Positions 45,262 to 55,167 are shown, counted from the stretch's first letter. The stretch: DNA of 64,000 bases from an uncultured Opitutaceae bacterium (GCA_951813085.1 OX638348.1:1559627-1623626); one strand, 5' to 3'. Numbers and translations are program-made. The notes: generated by a model from the sequence alone, not told the origin.

Positions 45262-46326
45262 CTACTTGTCCGGATAGCTGCCGAGCCACTTGACGAAAGG
45301 GCACATGCCTTTGAGCCCGGAGACAGCCTCAGAGACGGGCTCTTCTTCGTAGTGTCCGTTGACGTCGATGAAGAAGCAGTATTCCCAAGCGATCTTGCCG
45401 CTGGGGCGCGATTCGATCTTGCTGAGGTTCAGTCCTCGTTTCGCGAATACCATTAGTGTATTCTCCAATGCGCCCACCTCATCCTTGATGGATACCAGAA
45501 AACTGCTCTTGAACTTCATGTCCGGAATATAGCCGCTCGACTCTTTTCCAATTACCAAGAAGCGGGTCGTGTTGTCCGACCGATCCTGAATATTACGCTC
45601 GATCATAGGCACGCCATACAGATCCGCCGCCAATGAACTGGCGATTGCGGCGCACTCAGGATCTTCCGAAGCTATCTGGACTGCCTTGGTCGTACTTTCG
45701 CAATTGTGAAGCGACGCTTTCGGCATATGGGCATGCAGCCAATCGCGACATTGCAAGATACCTTGGTCCTTCGAATACACCTTCTTGATCTGATCGATGG
45801 GTGATTGGCCAATCAGATTCTGCGTAATGGTCAGGTAAATTTGAGCGCAGATCTTCAATTCAGAATCGAAGAACATGTCCATGGAATCCAGCACGGAGCC
45901 GCCAGTCGAATTCTCAATGGGAATAACGCCGTAGTCCGCTTCTCCTTTTGCCACCGTGTGAAATACATCCGGAATTGCTGGCGTCGCCAGATAGTCGATA
46001 CTTTGACCGAACTTCTTGACCGCTGCTTGATGAGTGAACGTAGCTTCAGGCCCGAGATAGGCGATCAGCATTGGTTTCTCCAAGGCTATCGCTGCTGACA
46101 TGACCTCGCGATAGATCGCTCGAATAGCGGCGTTGTCCAAGGGCCCTTCATTCAGCTTCTCCAGTTTGCGAAAGACTTGCTCCTCCCGGCTAGCCACATA
46201 GATTTGACCGCCATTAGAGCGCTTGATTTTCCCGATCTCGGCGGCGCAGCGAACCCGCTCATTGAGCAACTTGAGAATCTGCTCGTCCAGTTCGTCGATC
46301 CGCTTTCTCTGATCGTCCAAGCTCAT
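45262..46326 (-). CDS. pheA: Bifunctional chorismate mutase / prephenate dehydratase
   Basis: Phenylalanine branch P-protein, 354 residues. Chorismate mutase is residues about 1-85 (RIDELDEQILKLLNERVRCAAEIG, with the DEQI and REE motifs). Prephenate dehydratase runs from AYLGPEATFTHQAA to NTTRFLVIGKE (the T-R-F site), and an ACT regulatory domain (ALENTLMVFAKRGLNLSKIESRP) ends the protein. The ESRP motif predicts phenylalanine feedback control. It lies 2 bases downstream of scpB and is probably cotranscribed. Confidence 0.96.
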   Translation of the reverse strand: MSLDDQRKRIDELDEQILKLLNERVRCAAEIGKIKRSNGGQIYVASREEQVFRKLEKLNEGPLDNAAIRAIYREVMSAAIALEKPMLIAYLGPEATFTHQAAVKKFGQSIDYLATPAIPDVFHTVAKGEADYGVIPIENSTGGSVLDSMDMFFDSELKICAQIYLTITQNLIGQSPIDQIKKVYSKDQGILQCRDWLHAHMPKASLHNCESTTKAVQIASEDPECAAIASSLAADLYGVPMIERNIQDRSDNTTRFLVIGKESSGYIPDMKFKSSFLVSIKDEVGALENTLMVFAKRGLNLSKIESRPSGKIAWEYCFFIDVNGHYEEEPVSEAVSGLKGMCPFVKWLGSYPDK

Positions 46327-46328
46327 GG

Positions 46329-47189
46329 CTATATCGCTTCGCGGTTAGCGTCTTCATCGAGCGCCACATCCGTATCGATTTCTTCGCCATCGAGCGGCTC
46401 TGAGGATTCGCCATCAACAGCGTCCGTTGCGTCGTCTTCAGCGGACGCGTCATCCGCTTCGGAGCGGCCCCCTTCCGGTAGACCCATTTCCTTCTCGGTC
46501 ACCTCGCGCTGGTTCGACACGTCGTGCAACCACTCGTCGATCTGACGCGGCGAGAGCACATCGGAAGCCGGAAGCTCCTCAACGGTCTTGACCCCTACAA
46601 ACTCCAGAAAGGCTTCGCTAGTCCCGTATTGAATCGGGCGCCCCGGCAAATCAGCCCGGCCCACGATCTGAACCAGCTCGCGCTCCAGCAATCGGCTCAA
46701 GGCGCTGTCGATCGATACGCCGCGAATCTTCTCTACTTCCGAGCGAATGACGGGCTGGCGGTAGGCGATGACTGCGAGCGTCTCCAATGCCGACTGGGTC
46801 AGCTTCAGTGGACGCGTCTCATCGCGAAGCAAGCGGATCCATTCGCCCACGCTCGGCACCGTTACGAGAACGAATCCATTGTGGCGCTCCACCAGTCGAT
46901 ACACCTCGTCGCGCTCGTCCAATTCCGCAGCGATCCGGTCAATCGACTCGCGGATCTGTCCCGCCGTAACTAGCGATGGAACGTCTGATGTGGGCATCCC
47001 TTCCGCTTCCAAAAAAGGATGCTCGACGCTGCTTTCTTCGGCTTCCTCAGGCAAGGCTGGCTCGATCTCCGGGAGAAGTTCGGCCTGTTCATGAAACTTG
47101 GTGAAGACTTTTTGTATGTCCTTGATGCTCAAAGGACCGGCCGCTCCGAAAAGGAGCGCTTTCATAACTCTGTCTAAGCTGAATGCCAT
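46329..47189 (-). CDS. scpB: Segregation and condensation protein B
   Basis: Winged-helix partner of the SMC-ScpA complex, 286 residues. The first helix MAFSLDRVMKALLFGAAGPLSI is the family start; the second winged helix has LKLTQSALETLAVIAYRQPV and IRSEVEKIRGVSIDSALSRLLER, then the ELVQIVGRADLPGRPIQYGTSEAFLEFV core. The last 80 residues are an unusually acidic, low-complexity tail (DDASAEDDATDAVDGE and similar), longer than in most ScpB proteins. ScpA is not in this window. The gene precedes pheA. Confidence 0.93.
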   Translation of the reverse strand: MAFSLDRVMKALLFGAAGPLSIKDIQKVFTKFHEQAELLPEIEPALPEEAEESSVEHPFLEAEGMPTSDVPSLVTAGQIRESIDRIAAELDERDEVYRLVERHNGFVLVTVPSVGEWIRLLRDETRPLKLTQSALETLAVIAYRQPVIRSEVEKIRGVSIDSALSRLLERELVQIVGRADLPGRPIQYGTSEAFLEFVGVKTVEELPASDVLSPRQIDEWLHDVSNQREVTEKEMGLPEGGRSEADDASAEDDATDAVDGESSEPLDGEEIDTDVALDEDANREAI

Positions 47190-47348
47190 TTAAAAATCAG
47201 TGTACGGAAATTGTGTGAATCGGTTATGGGAATGACTTGATCGCAACTAAAAGCTCTGATGTAAAGGGTCTCTTTTAGCGGGATTGTGGCAAGGGGCTAT
47301 CGCCTGAGCGCAAGAACGCAACGCTAAGTTATCAACAACACTGAATAC

Positions 47349-49046
47349 GTGACTACCGAAAACTCTCCCTGCAATCGCCCACACTCCTCTGTCGTCGTCG
47401 ACGGCAACGACCGCGCCGGCGCGAGATCCATGCTCCGCGCCGTAGGATTCGACAATGACGACTTCAAGAAGCCGCAAATCGCTATCGCATCGACAGGCAG
47501 CGACCTGACTCCTTGCAACATGCACATTGACGAGCTCGCGACCCATGCAACGCGCGGGGCCAATGAGGCGGGCGGCAAGGCGGTCAACTTCAGCACCATC
47601 ACGATTTCCGACGGCATCAGCATGGGAACCAAAGGCATGCGCTACAGCCTGGTGTCACGCGAAGTCATCGCCGACAGCATCGAAACGGTCGTATCTGGCG
47701 AAGGCATGGATGGACTGGTCGCTATCGGTGGCTGCGACAAGAATATGCCCGGTTGTATGATGGCCATCGCTCGCCTAAATCGACCGGCAGTATTCGTCTA
47801 CGGAGGCAGTATTCTCCCAGGCATCCATCGCGATAAGCCGATCGATGTCGTCAGCGTTTACGAAGCAATCGGGCGCCATGCTCGTGGTGACATCGACGAT
47901 GCGGAGCTCCGAGAAATCGAATCCTGCGCCATCCCAGGACCGGGTTCCTGCGGGGGCATGTACACCGCCAATTCCATGGCCAGCGCCATCGAGGTTCTCG
48001 GGATGAGCCTGCCGGGAAGCAGCGCCCAGCTCGCCGTCAGCGAGGACAAGCGGGAAGACTGCGTCAATGCAGGCAAGGCCGTCTACAATCTCGTTCAAAA
48101 GGGCATCAAGCCGAGCGACATCCTCAGCCGCAAGTCCTTCGAAAACGCGATCACGACCTGTATCGCGCTCGGTGGATCCACCAACATTGTGCTTCACCTG
48201 CTGGCCATCGCCCATTGCGCGGATATCGACATCACTATCGACGATTTCGAGCGGATCGGTGAAAACGTGCCCTTGCTCAGCGACGTAAAGCCATTCGGCA
48301 AGTACAACATGTCCCACCTCATTCGCATCGGAGGTATCCAGCCTATGATGAAGATGCTTCTGGGCCGAGGAATGCTCCATGGAGATTGCATGACCGTAAC
48401 CGGCAAGACCATCGCGGAAAACCTGGCGGATGTACAACCGTATCCGGCCGACCAAGACATTGTCCACGATTGGGACGATCCTATCAAGCCCACTAGCCAC
48501 CTTCGCGTTCTCCGCGGAAACCTCGCCCCTACCGGAGGGATCGGAAAAATCACCGGGAAGGAAGGGCTCCATTTCAAGGGTACCGCAAAAGTTTACGAAA
48601 GCGAAGAAGACGCGCTCGAAGGAATCCTAGCAGGCGATGTCGTCAAGGGCGACGTCGTGGTCATCAGAAACGAAGGCCCCGTCGGCGGACCAGGAATGCG
48701 CGAAATGCTCTCCCCCACTTCAGCCGTAGCAGGACGCGGACTCATCAATGATGTAGCGCTGATAACGGATGGCCGCTTCTCCGGTGGAAGTCATGGCTTC
48801 GACGTGGGCCACATCACTCCCGAAGCCGCCTGCGGTGGTCCCATCGGGATTGTTCAAAGTGGCGACGAAATCGAGATCGACGCCGTCAAGAACACCATTT
48901 CCCTAAACATCCCGGAAGCGGACTACAACGCCCGTATGGATGCGTACACACCTGCAGGAGCCGGTGAAACCCGCGGCGTCCTAGGAAAATACGCCAAACT
49001 CGTCGCGTCCGCCTCCGAAGGCGCCGTCACCGACAAGAACCTCTAA
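47349..49046 (+). CDS. ilvD: Dihydroxy-acid dehydratase
   Basis: Third step of valine and isoleucine synthesis. The 565-residue protein has the three iron-sulfur cysteines in family positions: Cys56 (LTPCN), Cys129 (GGCDKNMPGC) and Cys201 (GSCGGMYTANSM). Other markers are the DGISMGTKGMRYSL motif and the late GRFSGGSHGFDVGHITPEA. The start is GTG at 47349 with no clear Shine-Dalgarno; the family usually begins about here. It is monocistronic, with a repeat-rich spacer before pgi. Confidence 0.96.
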   Translation: MTTENSPCNRPHSSVVVDGNDRAGARSMLRAVGFDNDDFKKPQIAIASTGSDLTPCNMHIDELATHATRGANEAGGKAVNFSTITISDGISMGTKGMRYSLVSREVIADSIETVVSGEGMDGLVAIGGCDKNMPGCMMAIARLNRPAVFVYGGSILPGIHRDKPIDVVSVYEAIGRHARGDIDDAELREIESCAIPGPGSCGGMYTANSMASAIEVLGMSLPGSSAQLAVSEDKREDCVNAGKAVYNLVQKGIKPSDILSRKSFENAITTCIALGGSTNIVLHLLAIAHCADIDITIDDFERIGENVPLLSDVKPFGKYNMSHLIRIGGIQPMMKMLLGRGMLHGDCMTVTGKTIAENLADVQPYPADQDIVHDWDDPIKPTSHLRVLRGNLAPTGGIGKITGKEGLHFKGTAKVYESEEDALEGILAGDVVKGDVVVIRNEGPVGGPGMREMLSPTSAVAGRGLINDVALITDGRFSGGSHGFDVGHITPEAACGGPIGIVQSGDEIEIDAVKNTISLNIPEADYNARMDAYTPAGAGETRGVLGKYAKLVASASEGAVTDKNL

Positions 49047-49053
49047 TTAAATT

Positions 49054-49142
49054 AAGAAGTAAAAACGCAGATTGAAGAAGTGGCATTAATTCAAAACCAC
49101 TTCCATCCATCGCCACTTCTTAACTCTCAAATCTTACTTCTT
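49054..49142. repeat. Nested inverted repeats between ilvD and pgi
   Basis: Two interleaved inverted repeats: AAGAAGTAA (49054-49062) with TTACTTCTT (49134-49142), and AAGAAGTGGC (49075-49084) with GCCACTTCTT (49112-49121); a further GAAGTGG/CCACTTC pair nests inside. The inner 10-bp stem could terminate ilvD transcription; the outer stem would sequester the pgi leader, whose ATG is at 49154. All arms share the AAGAAGT unit. Confidence 0.65.
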
Positions 49143-49153
49143 CATTTAAAAAA

Positions 49154-50734
49154 ATGTCTTGGGAACGCTTTACTAAATTCGCATTCAACTTCCCTGAAGT
49201 GAATCTCCAGCTCGACCTGAGCCGCGTCGGTCTCGACGACGGCGCTATCGAGTCGTTCGAGTCCCGCTTCGAGGCCGCGTTCAAGGAAATGGAATCTCTG
49301 GAAGCAGGATCCATCGCCAATCCGGACGAGGACCGAATGGTTGGCCACTACTGGCTCCGCGATCCTGACCGGGCGCCAACTGCGGAGCTGGCCAACGAGA
49401 TTCGCTCGAATATCGCGAACATCAATGCCTTTACCTCGAAGATTCATTCAGGCGAGATCATCGGCAAGAACGGAGCCTTTACCGACGTACTTGTAATTGG
49501 AATCGGAGGATCCGCTCTAGGTCCCCAATTTATCGCCCATGCCTTAGGGCAGCCGAGCCAAGACAAGATGCGTATCCATTTTTTCGATAATACGGATCCC
49601 GATGGAATGGATCTTGTCTTGGACGGAATTGGAGAACGACTGGGCCAAACGCTTAGCTTGGTCGTATCGAAATCAGGCGGCACTGCGGAAACCCGCAACG
49701 GCATGCTCGAAGCTAAGAATGCCTACGAAGCCAAAGGACTGGATTTCGCCCAGCATGCGGTCGCAATCACCGGCGAGGGCAGCAAACTCGACTCGGTTGC
49801 CACCGATGATAGCTGGCTGGCCCGCTTCCCGATGTGGGACTGGGTAGGTGGACGGACCTCCGTGCTCGGAGCCGTGGGGCTCCTGCCCGCCGCCTTGCAA
49901 GGCATCGATATCCAAGCCCTCCTCGACGGCGCAAAGGCCATGGACGCCCTCACGCGTCGCCCTGACATCAGGTCGAATCCGGCAGCGCTGCTCGCCCTTT
50001 CGTGGTTCCACGCAACCGATGGCAAAGGGACCAAGGACATGGTCGTGCTTCCTTACAAAGATCGTCTTCTTCTCTTTTCACGCTATTTGCAGCAATTGAT
50101 CATGGAGAGCCTGGGCAAGGAGTTCGACCTGGAGGGAAATGTCGTCAATCAAGGGATCGCTGTTTACGGAAATAAAGGCTCGACCGATCAGCATGCCTAC
50201 GTGCAGCAATTGCGCGAAGGGGTACCGAATTTTTTCGTCACCTTCATCGAAATCTTGAAGGATCGCGCAGGCGACTCCATCGAAGTCGACGACGACATAA
50301 CGGCCGGCGACTATCTTCAGGGATTTTATTTGGGGACGCGCGACGCGCTCAGCGAAAAGGATCGAACTTCTGTCACCATAACGACGGATGCGGTCACGAC
50401 GGAATCCGTCAGCCGCTTGATCGCTCTCTACGAACGCGCGGTGGGCCTCTACGCCTCGCTTGTCGGGATCAATGCCTATCACCAGCCAGGCGTCGAAGCG
50501 GGCAAGAAAGCAGCTGGTATCGCCATAGAGCTCTGTCGCGAAATCACCGAGGCGCTAAAGAGCGCGCCGGGACAGAGATTCGACGCTCCCGCGCTTGCTG
50601 CAGAGATCGGGCAGCCGGAGACCGCAGAGATCGTATTCAAGCTCGCTTCACATCTCGCCGCCAATGGCAAGGCGGGGATCGTCAAGTCGCATACGGATCC
50701 CTGGTACCAAGCGACGTTTTCAATCCCGCAATAA
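49154..50734 (+). CDS. pgi: Glucose-6-phosphate isomerase
   Basis: Interconverts glucose-6-phosphate and fructose-6-phosphate. The 526-residue protein shows the SIS fold with [43 protein letters not shown], the catalytic [27 protein letters not shown] block with lysine and histidine, and a [15 protein letters not shown] end. It is longer than the compact B. subtilis type and resembles the PGI form found in Verrucomicrobia. The gene is followed by 105 non-coding bases. Confidence 0.94.
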   Translation: MSWERFTKFAFNFPEVNLQLDLSRVGLDDGAIESFESRFEAAFKEMESLEAGSIANPDEDRMVGHYWLRDPDRAPTAELANEIRSNIANINAFTSKIHSGEIIGKNGAFTDVLVIGIGGSALGPQFIAHALGQPSQDKMRIHFFDNTDPDGMDLVLDGIGERLGQTLSLVVSKSGGTAETRNGMLEAKNAYEAKGLDFAQHAVAITGEGSKLDSVATDDSWLARFPMWDWVGGRTSVLGAVGLLPAALQGIDIQALLDGAKAMDALTRRPDIRSNPAALLALSWFHATDGKGTKDMVVLPYKDRLLLFSRYLQQLIMESLGKEFDLEGNVVNQGIAVYGNKGSTDQHAYVQQLREGVPNFFVTFIEILKDRAGDSIEVDDDITAGDYLQGFYLGTRDALSEKDRTSVTITTDAVTTESVSRLIALYERAVGLYASLVGINAYHQPGVEAGKKAAGIAIELCREITEALKSAPGQRFDAPALAAEIGQPETAEIVFKLASHLAANGKAGIVKSHTDPWYQATFSIPQ

Positions 50735-50839
50735 GGGCATCGTTGGAATTTCCCGGATTCTGGGATCTTTACTATTGGCTTTCCAAATTGCGATTCCAGG
50801 GGCACTATTCGCCTCCAATCCGGGTCTATACCCGAAATC

Positions 50840-51598
50840 ATGAAATCTTTCGCTAGTTTCCTCTCCTTCCTAGCAGTGCTCGGCGCTGTCGCCTCAGGGG
50901 TGTTCTACTACCTGAACGCCAAGGAGTCGAATACGCTGGAACAGGAGCTGCGAACGGCTCAGCTGCAGCTCAATAGCGAGCGGAGCAAAACGTCCCAGCT
51001 AACAGGTGAAATCGAGGAAATCCGGGGGCAACTCGACCAAAACGCCCGCTCTTTGCAGGAAGCTCGTTCGAACATTACTGTGCTTTCCGCCCGATCGAAC
51101 CAGCTGAAGCGCGAGAACCAGCGCCTGACCGATGAGCTGGAAATGCGCCTCGCGAACGAGGAATCGCTCCAGCGGTCCCTAGCTGACCTCAAGAAGGAAA
51201 TGGCGGAGCAGAAAGCGAACTCGATCACCTTGGAGGAAGTTGATGCCTATACCCAGAAAATCGCTACGCTCGAAGCTGAGGTCCTTCGTCTTAAGGATAC
51301 GCAGAACAACAACGTTACTTCTTCACTCGCAGAAACTTACCCAAGCATGAAGACCGCTCCATCTGGAGTCAGCGGCAACGTGCTCACGGTCGGGGCGGGC
51401 TCTTCGTTCGTCATCACCAATCTAGGCTACACGGAAGGAATTCGGCTCGACTACATCCTCTCCATTCAGCGAGAGGGCCAGGTAATCGCCAATATTCAGG
51501 TCACTGAGGTAAAGGAAAACTTGAGCATTGCCCGAATTCTGCCAGAGTCCTTGAAAAACGACCCCCAGCCAGGAGATCTGGTTGTTGGCGCAAACTAA
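50840..51598 (+). CDS. Membrane-anchored coiled-coil protein
   Basis: The 252-residue protein has one N-terminal hydrophobic helix (FLSFLAVLGAVASGVFYYL), then a coiled coil of about 130 residues with heptad-like Leu, Glu, Gln and Arg spacing (LEQELRTAQLQLNSERSK to LKKEMAEQKANSITLEEV), and a compact C-terminal beta domain (GNVLTVGAGSSFVITNLGYTE to PQPGDLVVGAN). This last region resembles small OB/SH3-like domains and is unidentified. It overlaps nothing and is followed 6 bases later by a small lipoprotein ORF. A scaffold or cell-envelope role is plausible. Confidence 0.8.
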   Translation: MKSFASFLSFLAVLGAVASGVFYYLNAKESNTLEQELRTAQLQLNSERSKTSQLTGEIEEIRGQLDQNARSLQEARSNITVLSARSNQLKRENQRLTDELEMRLANEESLQRSLADLKKEMAEQKANSITLEEVDAYTQKIATLEAEVLRLKDTQNNNVTSSLAETYPSMKTAPSGVSGNVLTVGAGSSFVITNLGYTEGIRLDYILSIQREGQVIANIQVTEVKENLSIARILPESLKNDPQPGDLVVGAN

Positions 51599-51604
51599 TT
51601 GACC

Positions 51605-51760
51605 ATGAAGAAACTGCTTTCTCTATTTCTTGCCATCACAACGCTTGGACTCAGCCTCATTTTCACGGGCTGCACCGAGGTCGACGAATCCACCATCCCT
51701 TGGAGCCGGCCTAAGGACTGGGAAGGTGGCGTTCCCGGAATGGGTGGCACCAGTCGCTAA
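51605..51760 (+). CDS. Small lipoprotein (51 residues)
   Basis: A short frame reads a lysine-rich start, a hydrophobic helix, the lipobox F-T-G-C (cysteine at residue 23), then an acidic stretch and a C-terminal PWSRPKDWEGGVPGMGG motif before TAA. The signal and lipobox are textbook, and the tryptophan-proline tail is not random. It starts 6 bases after the coiled-coil gene, with which it is probably cotranscribed. The function is unknown. Confidence 0.75.
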   Translation: MKKLLSLFLAITTLGLSLIFTGCTEVDESTIPWSRPKDWEGGVPGMGGTSR

Positions 51761-51808
51761 GCGAGGGCAGTTCGCCCTCCTACCTGGCTCAGGCGCCATC
51801 TAGTGCGG

Positions 51809-52525
51809 ATGGAAGGCGAGAACCCATCTCTCACCCCGGAACCCGGCACCCTCTACGTCGTCGCCACGCCTATCGGCAATCTGGCGGATCTCACCGAGCG
51901 GGCCCGATCGATCCTAGAAAAAGCGTCCTTGATCGCTTGCGAAGACACTCGAACAACGGGCAGCCTTCTTTCAAAGATCGGGATCAAGAACCGTCTTCAA
52001 TCCTATCACGACAACAATGAGCGGCAGGCGGCTGTCCGAATCGCGGACGCCTTGGTCGCAGGCGAATCGGTAGCCCTGGTTTCCGACGCCGGTACGCCCG
52101 CCATCAGCGATCCAGGATTCCGCCTGACTCGGGAGTGCCATAAGCGCGACCTTCCTGTCGTACCTGTGCCGGGACCGTCAGCCGCAAGCGCCCTTCTGTC
52201 TGCGAGCGGATTGCCCTCCGACGGCTATCTTTTCGTCGGATTTTTGCCTCCGAAGAGCGCGGCTCGGCGACGCTTTCTGGAAGCGCATATCGACTTCCCC
52301 TACTCGATCACGCTCTATGAATCCTGTCACCGCATCGAGAAATTCGTGGCTGAGATGCTCGATATTTTGGGAGAGGATCGCTGTATTTGCCTCGGTCGCG
52401 AATTGACCAAGAAATTCGAGACCATCACGACGGGCACCATCGGCGCGATCAGCGAGTCGTTCAAGAGTTCGAGCAAAAAAGGCGAATTCACGATCGTGAT
52501 CGCTCCTCGTAAATTTTCTCTCTAG
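51809..52525 (+). CDS. rsmI: 16S rRNA 2'-O-ribose methyltransferase RsmI
   Basis: Methylates C1402 of 16S rRNA. The 238-residue protein has TLYVVATPIGNLADLTERA, IACEDTRTTGSLL, ALVSDAGTPAISDPG, VPVPGPSAASALLSASGLPSDG and a final KGEFTIVIAP. An in-frame GTG two codons upstream (51803) is an alternative start. It follows the small lipoprotein and precedes the Ppx/GppA gene by 2 bases, so these may form an operon. Confidence 0.93.
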   Translation: MEGENPSLTPEPGTLYVVATPIGNLADLTERARSILEKASLIACEDTRTTGSLLSKIGIKNRLQSYHDNNERQAAVRIADALVAGESVALVSDAGTPAISDPGFRLTRECHKRDLPVVPVPGPSAASALLSASGLPSDGYLFVGFLPPKSAARRRFLEAHIDFPYSITLYESCHRIEKFVAEMLDILGEDRCICLGRELTKKFETITTGTIGAISESFKSSSKKGEFTIVIAPRKFSL

Positions 52526-52527
52526 CA

Positions 52528-53451
52528 ATGTCCCGCAATCGTGTCGCCATCATCGATGTTGGAAGCAATTCGATAAAATTGCTCGTGGCGGAAGCCAGCG
52601 ATTCGGGCAGCGCGCGAAAGGTTCATTTTCAGGTGGAGGAAACGCGTATTGGAGAAGGTATGACAGAGGCCCCTCCCGCGCTTGCGCCTAGCGCCATTGA
52701 TGCGGGAGTGGCGGCGATCGAGCGACTCCATCAAGCGTCCAAGCGTTTCGAACCCAAAGTCCTGCAAATCGTGGCGACTAGCGCCGTTCGCGATGCTCAA
52801 AATAGAGAGGTCCTGATCGAGGAGGTCCAGCAGGGCGTGGGAGAATCCCTTCGTATTCTCTCCGGCGCCGAGGAGGCGCGACTTATCGGCAAAGGCATAC
52901 TGCAGGATCCTGAACTTAACTCTCTTCGCGACTTCACAACGATAGACCTAGGAGGCGGATCCATGGAGTGCATACAGTTTGAGAACCAAGCGATTTTCGG
53001 CTCGCAGAGTTTCGATCTTGGAGCAGTGAGGCTGGCGTCCCTTTACGTATCGGATCGAAACGCTCCACTTGCCGATAGCGACCAGGCTAAGATCTCCGCC
53101 TATGCGCGAGAGGCGCTCGAAGCCTCCTCGCTGTCGCCTCGACCTTCGATTTCGACCGTCATCCTAACCGGTGGCGTTTCCGCGGTACTGGCTGAAATCC
53201 ACTCGAAGCCGACTATGGATCTCAACGATGCGCGTCGCTATCGCAATCGCGTGTGCGGATACACGGTTGAGGAACGGATCTCCGAAATGGAGATTCCATC
53301 ATCTCGAGCGGACATTTTTCCTGCGGCAGCAGTCATCTTGTGCGAAGCTCTCGCCTATTTTCAGTGCGATCGGATTTGCTTCTCCCTCTTCAATCTCAGA
53401 TTCGGGCTGGCGGCGGAATTGATTGAGTCCCAGGCCTCAGAGAGAGCCTAA
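52528..53451 (+). CDS. Ppx/GppA-family phosphatase
   Basis: The 307-residue protein has the actin-like ATPase fold typical of exopolyphosphatase and guanosine pentaphosphatase: VAIIDVGSNSIKLLVAE at the start, ATSAVRDAQNREVL, ILSGAEEARLIGKGIL, TIDLGGGSMECI and TGGVSAVLAEI. The short length means it has only the two catalytic domains and lacks the C-terminal HD-like region of long Ppx. Which of polyphosphate or pppGpp it hydrolyses is undecided. Its 3' end overlaps menD by 15 bases in convergent orientation. Confidence 0.9.
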   Translation: MSRNRVAIIDVGSNSIKLLVAEASDSGSARKVHFQVEETRIGEGMTEAPPALAPSAIDAGVAAIERLHQASKRFEPKVLQIVATSAVRDAQNREVLIEEVQQGVGESLRILSGAEEARLIGKGILQDPELNSLRDFTTIDLGGGSMECIQFENQAIFGSQSFDLGAVRLASLYVSDRNAPLADSDQAKISAYAREALEASSLSPRPSISTVILTGGVSAVLAEIHSKPTMDLNDARRYRNRVCGYTVEERISEMEIPSSRADIFPAAAVILCEALAYFQCDRICFSLFNLRFGLAAELIESQASERA

Positions 53452-55167
53452 AGCGTCCGCGATCGAGGCGAATACGCGTTTTCTAAAGGTCGCGTCCGTT
53501 TTTCGATCCGTTCTAATTTCTAGCAGTCGTATCCCTTTAGTGGGAGCTGCAGCGACTTGGACTTCAAGTTCCGACACGCTATCGATGGGCGCGTATCCAA
53601 TATCATAAGTCGCTGCCCATTTAGAAAAATCCACGGATTGATCTGTGGCGAAGTAGGTTTCAAATTCATCGCCCAATTGCGCTACTGGCAGCATTTCAAA
53701 GATGCCTCCTCCGCTATTGTTAATCAATACAATGGTCAGCGAGCCATCGAACGCCTTGCTGATGAGGCCGCCATTACTGTCATGCAAAAGCGCTAAATCG
53801 CCCGTTAGAAGAAAGGTCTGCTTTCCCCTGTGAGCGATTCCCAGCGCGGTTGAGAGGATGCCATCGATTCCATTGGCCCCACGTGAGGAGTAGATCTGCG
53901 TTCCTCCATCGTTCGGTTCCCAAAAGAACTCCATGTCGCGCGGGGGCATGCTATTGGAAACGAAGAGAGCGCAGTTCAATGGCAAGCGTTTCGAGAGCGT
54001 GGCGGCGACCGATCCTTCGAATAACGAATCGCATTGGGTGATCTTTGCCTGAAGGAGCGCCATCACCCTTTCGTCGGCTGCCTTCCACTTGCTCGCGAAT
54101 TTATCCGAATTCAAAAGCGGCGCCGTCGGAGTGGCGCGGCTGAAATCGAAAAGACGTGTTTCGCTATCGCCGCGATTTGGATCGAACTCCCCTTCTAGGG
54201 GCGCCAGAAAGAGCGACTTGATAGCGTGCCGTCCAAGCCACTCTCGCAGGGTTTTGCTGATCGGCAAATCTCCGATGACGAGGATGCGTTCCGGCAGCAA
54301 ATCCGATTCGGCATCGATCAAGCGGCAGATGGCGTTGTATCCGCTTATCAATCGCGGAAAGCGCTGGGCATGCGTCCGCACAGGATTAAGTCCATCTGCG
54401 AGCACGGGCCATTTCAATTGATCGGCGAGTCGAGCCACATTCTCTATCCAGTCCTCGGAAATCGGCGCCAACGGAGACCCGACTAGAATGGCTCCTCGTT
54501 CCGTATTGGCAAACTCGGTGAGATCGCACGCTTCGACCTGAATAGGCCGACTCGAACTCTCGTCGCAGAATGCGCTCAGCTCGCTCATCTGAATGGGGCT
54601 GTCGAACGCGCGATCGCTTATCGGAGGCAAGGGATCGCGAAACGGAGCGTTGATATGAACCGGTCCGGAGGGGAGTGCCATCGATCGGTCTGCTTGCTCA
54701 GAAATAGAATTCTTAAGCGTCTCCAGGGCGGCTGAATCCGATGTCGGAATAGGTAACTCGACTTGAGAAACCGGATACGATGCGTAGAGCCCTTGCTGAA
54801 CGATCGTTTGCCCGGCCCGGCAACCTCGCAGTTCGTGAGGGCGATCCGCTGTTAGAGCGACGAGGGGAACGCCGCTTTCAGAAGCTTCAATGATCGCAGG
54901 ATAAAAATTGGCGGCCGCTGTTCCGGAGGTGCAGACCAACGCGACCGCTACTCCCTCACGTTTGGCCAATCCCAATGCGAAGAAGCCAGCGGAGCGTTCA
55001 TCAAGAATCGAGATCGCCTCGATTCCATTGGTTCGGGCGAACGCGAACGCCAGAGGAGAGCTTCGCGAACCCGGACAGATCACGGCGAAACGGACCCCTT
55101 TCGTCTGAAGCGTCTCCGCGATGATCCGAGGCCACAGATCGTTCAGGTTTGCGAATTCGCCCGACAT
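53437..55167 (-). CDS. menD: 2-succinyl-5-enolpyruvyl-6-hydroxy-3-cyclohexene-1-carboxylate synthase
   Basis: Thiamine-diphosphate enzyme of menaquinone synthesis that joins isochorismate and 2-oxoglutarate. The 576-residue protein has the N-terminal CPGSRSSPLAFAFA and SAGFFALGLAKREGVAVALVCTSGTAAANF motifs, a PLVALTADRPHELR strand, and the ThDP-binding TGDLALLHDSNGG with NNSGGGIFEMLP. It starts directly after the stop of isochorismate synthase with no spacer. Ending the minus-strand operon, it overlaps the convergent Ppx/GppA gene. Confidence 0.94.
   Translation of the reverse strand: MSGEFANLNDLWPRIIAETLQTKGVRFAVICPGSRSSPLAFAFARTNGIEAISILDERSAGFFALGLAKREGVAVALVCTSGTAAANFYPAIIEASESGVPLVALTADRPHELRGCRAGQTIVQQGLYASYPVSQVELPIPTSDSAALETLKNSISEQADRSMALPSGPVHINAPFRDPLPPISDRAFDSPIQMSELSAFCDESSSRPIQVEACDLTEFANTERGAILVGSPLAPISEDWIENVARLADQLKWPVLADGLNPVRTHAQRFPRLISGYNAICRLIDAESDLLPERILVIGDLPISKTLREWLGRHAIKSLFLAPLEGEFDPNRGDSETRLFDFSRATPTAPLLNSDKFASKWKAADERVMALLQAKITQCDSLFEGSVAATLSKRLPLNCALFVSNSMPPRDMEFFWEPNDGGTQIYSSRGANGIDGILSTALGIAHRGKQTFLLTGDLALLHDSNGGLISKAFDGSLTIVLINNSGGGIFEMLPVAQLGDEFETYFATDQSVDFSKWAATYDIGYAPIDSVSELEVQVAAAPTKGIRLLEIRTDRKTDATFRKRVFASIADALGSL

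Noticed and set aside
47775-48572. A 265-codon antisense frame inside ilvD.
   Set aside because: Antisense of a strongly conserved gene, no protein-like features.
50735-50843. A hydrophobic reading after pgi that looks like part of a signal peptide (SRILGSLLLAFQIAIPG).
   Set aside because: It has no credible start codon in the gap; the open frame begins far inside pgi in another frame, and it ends in the next start codon.
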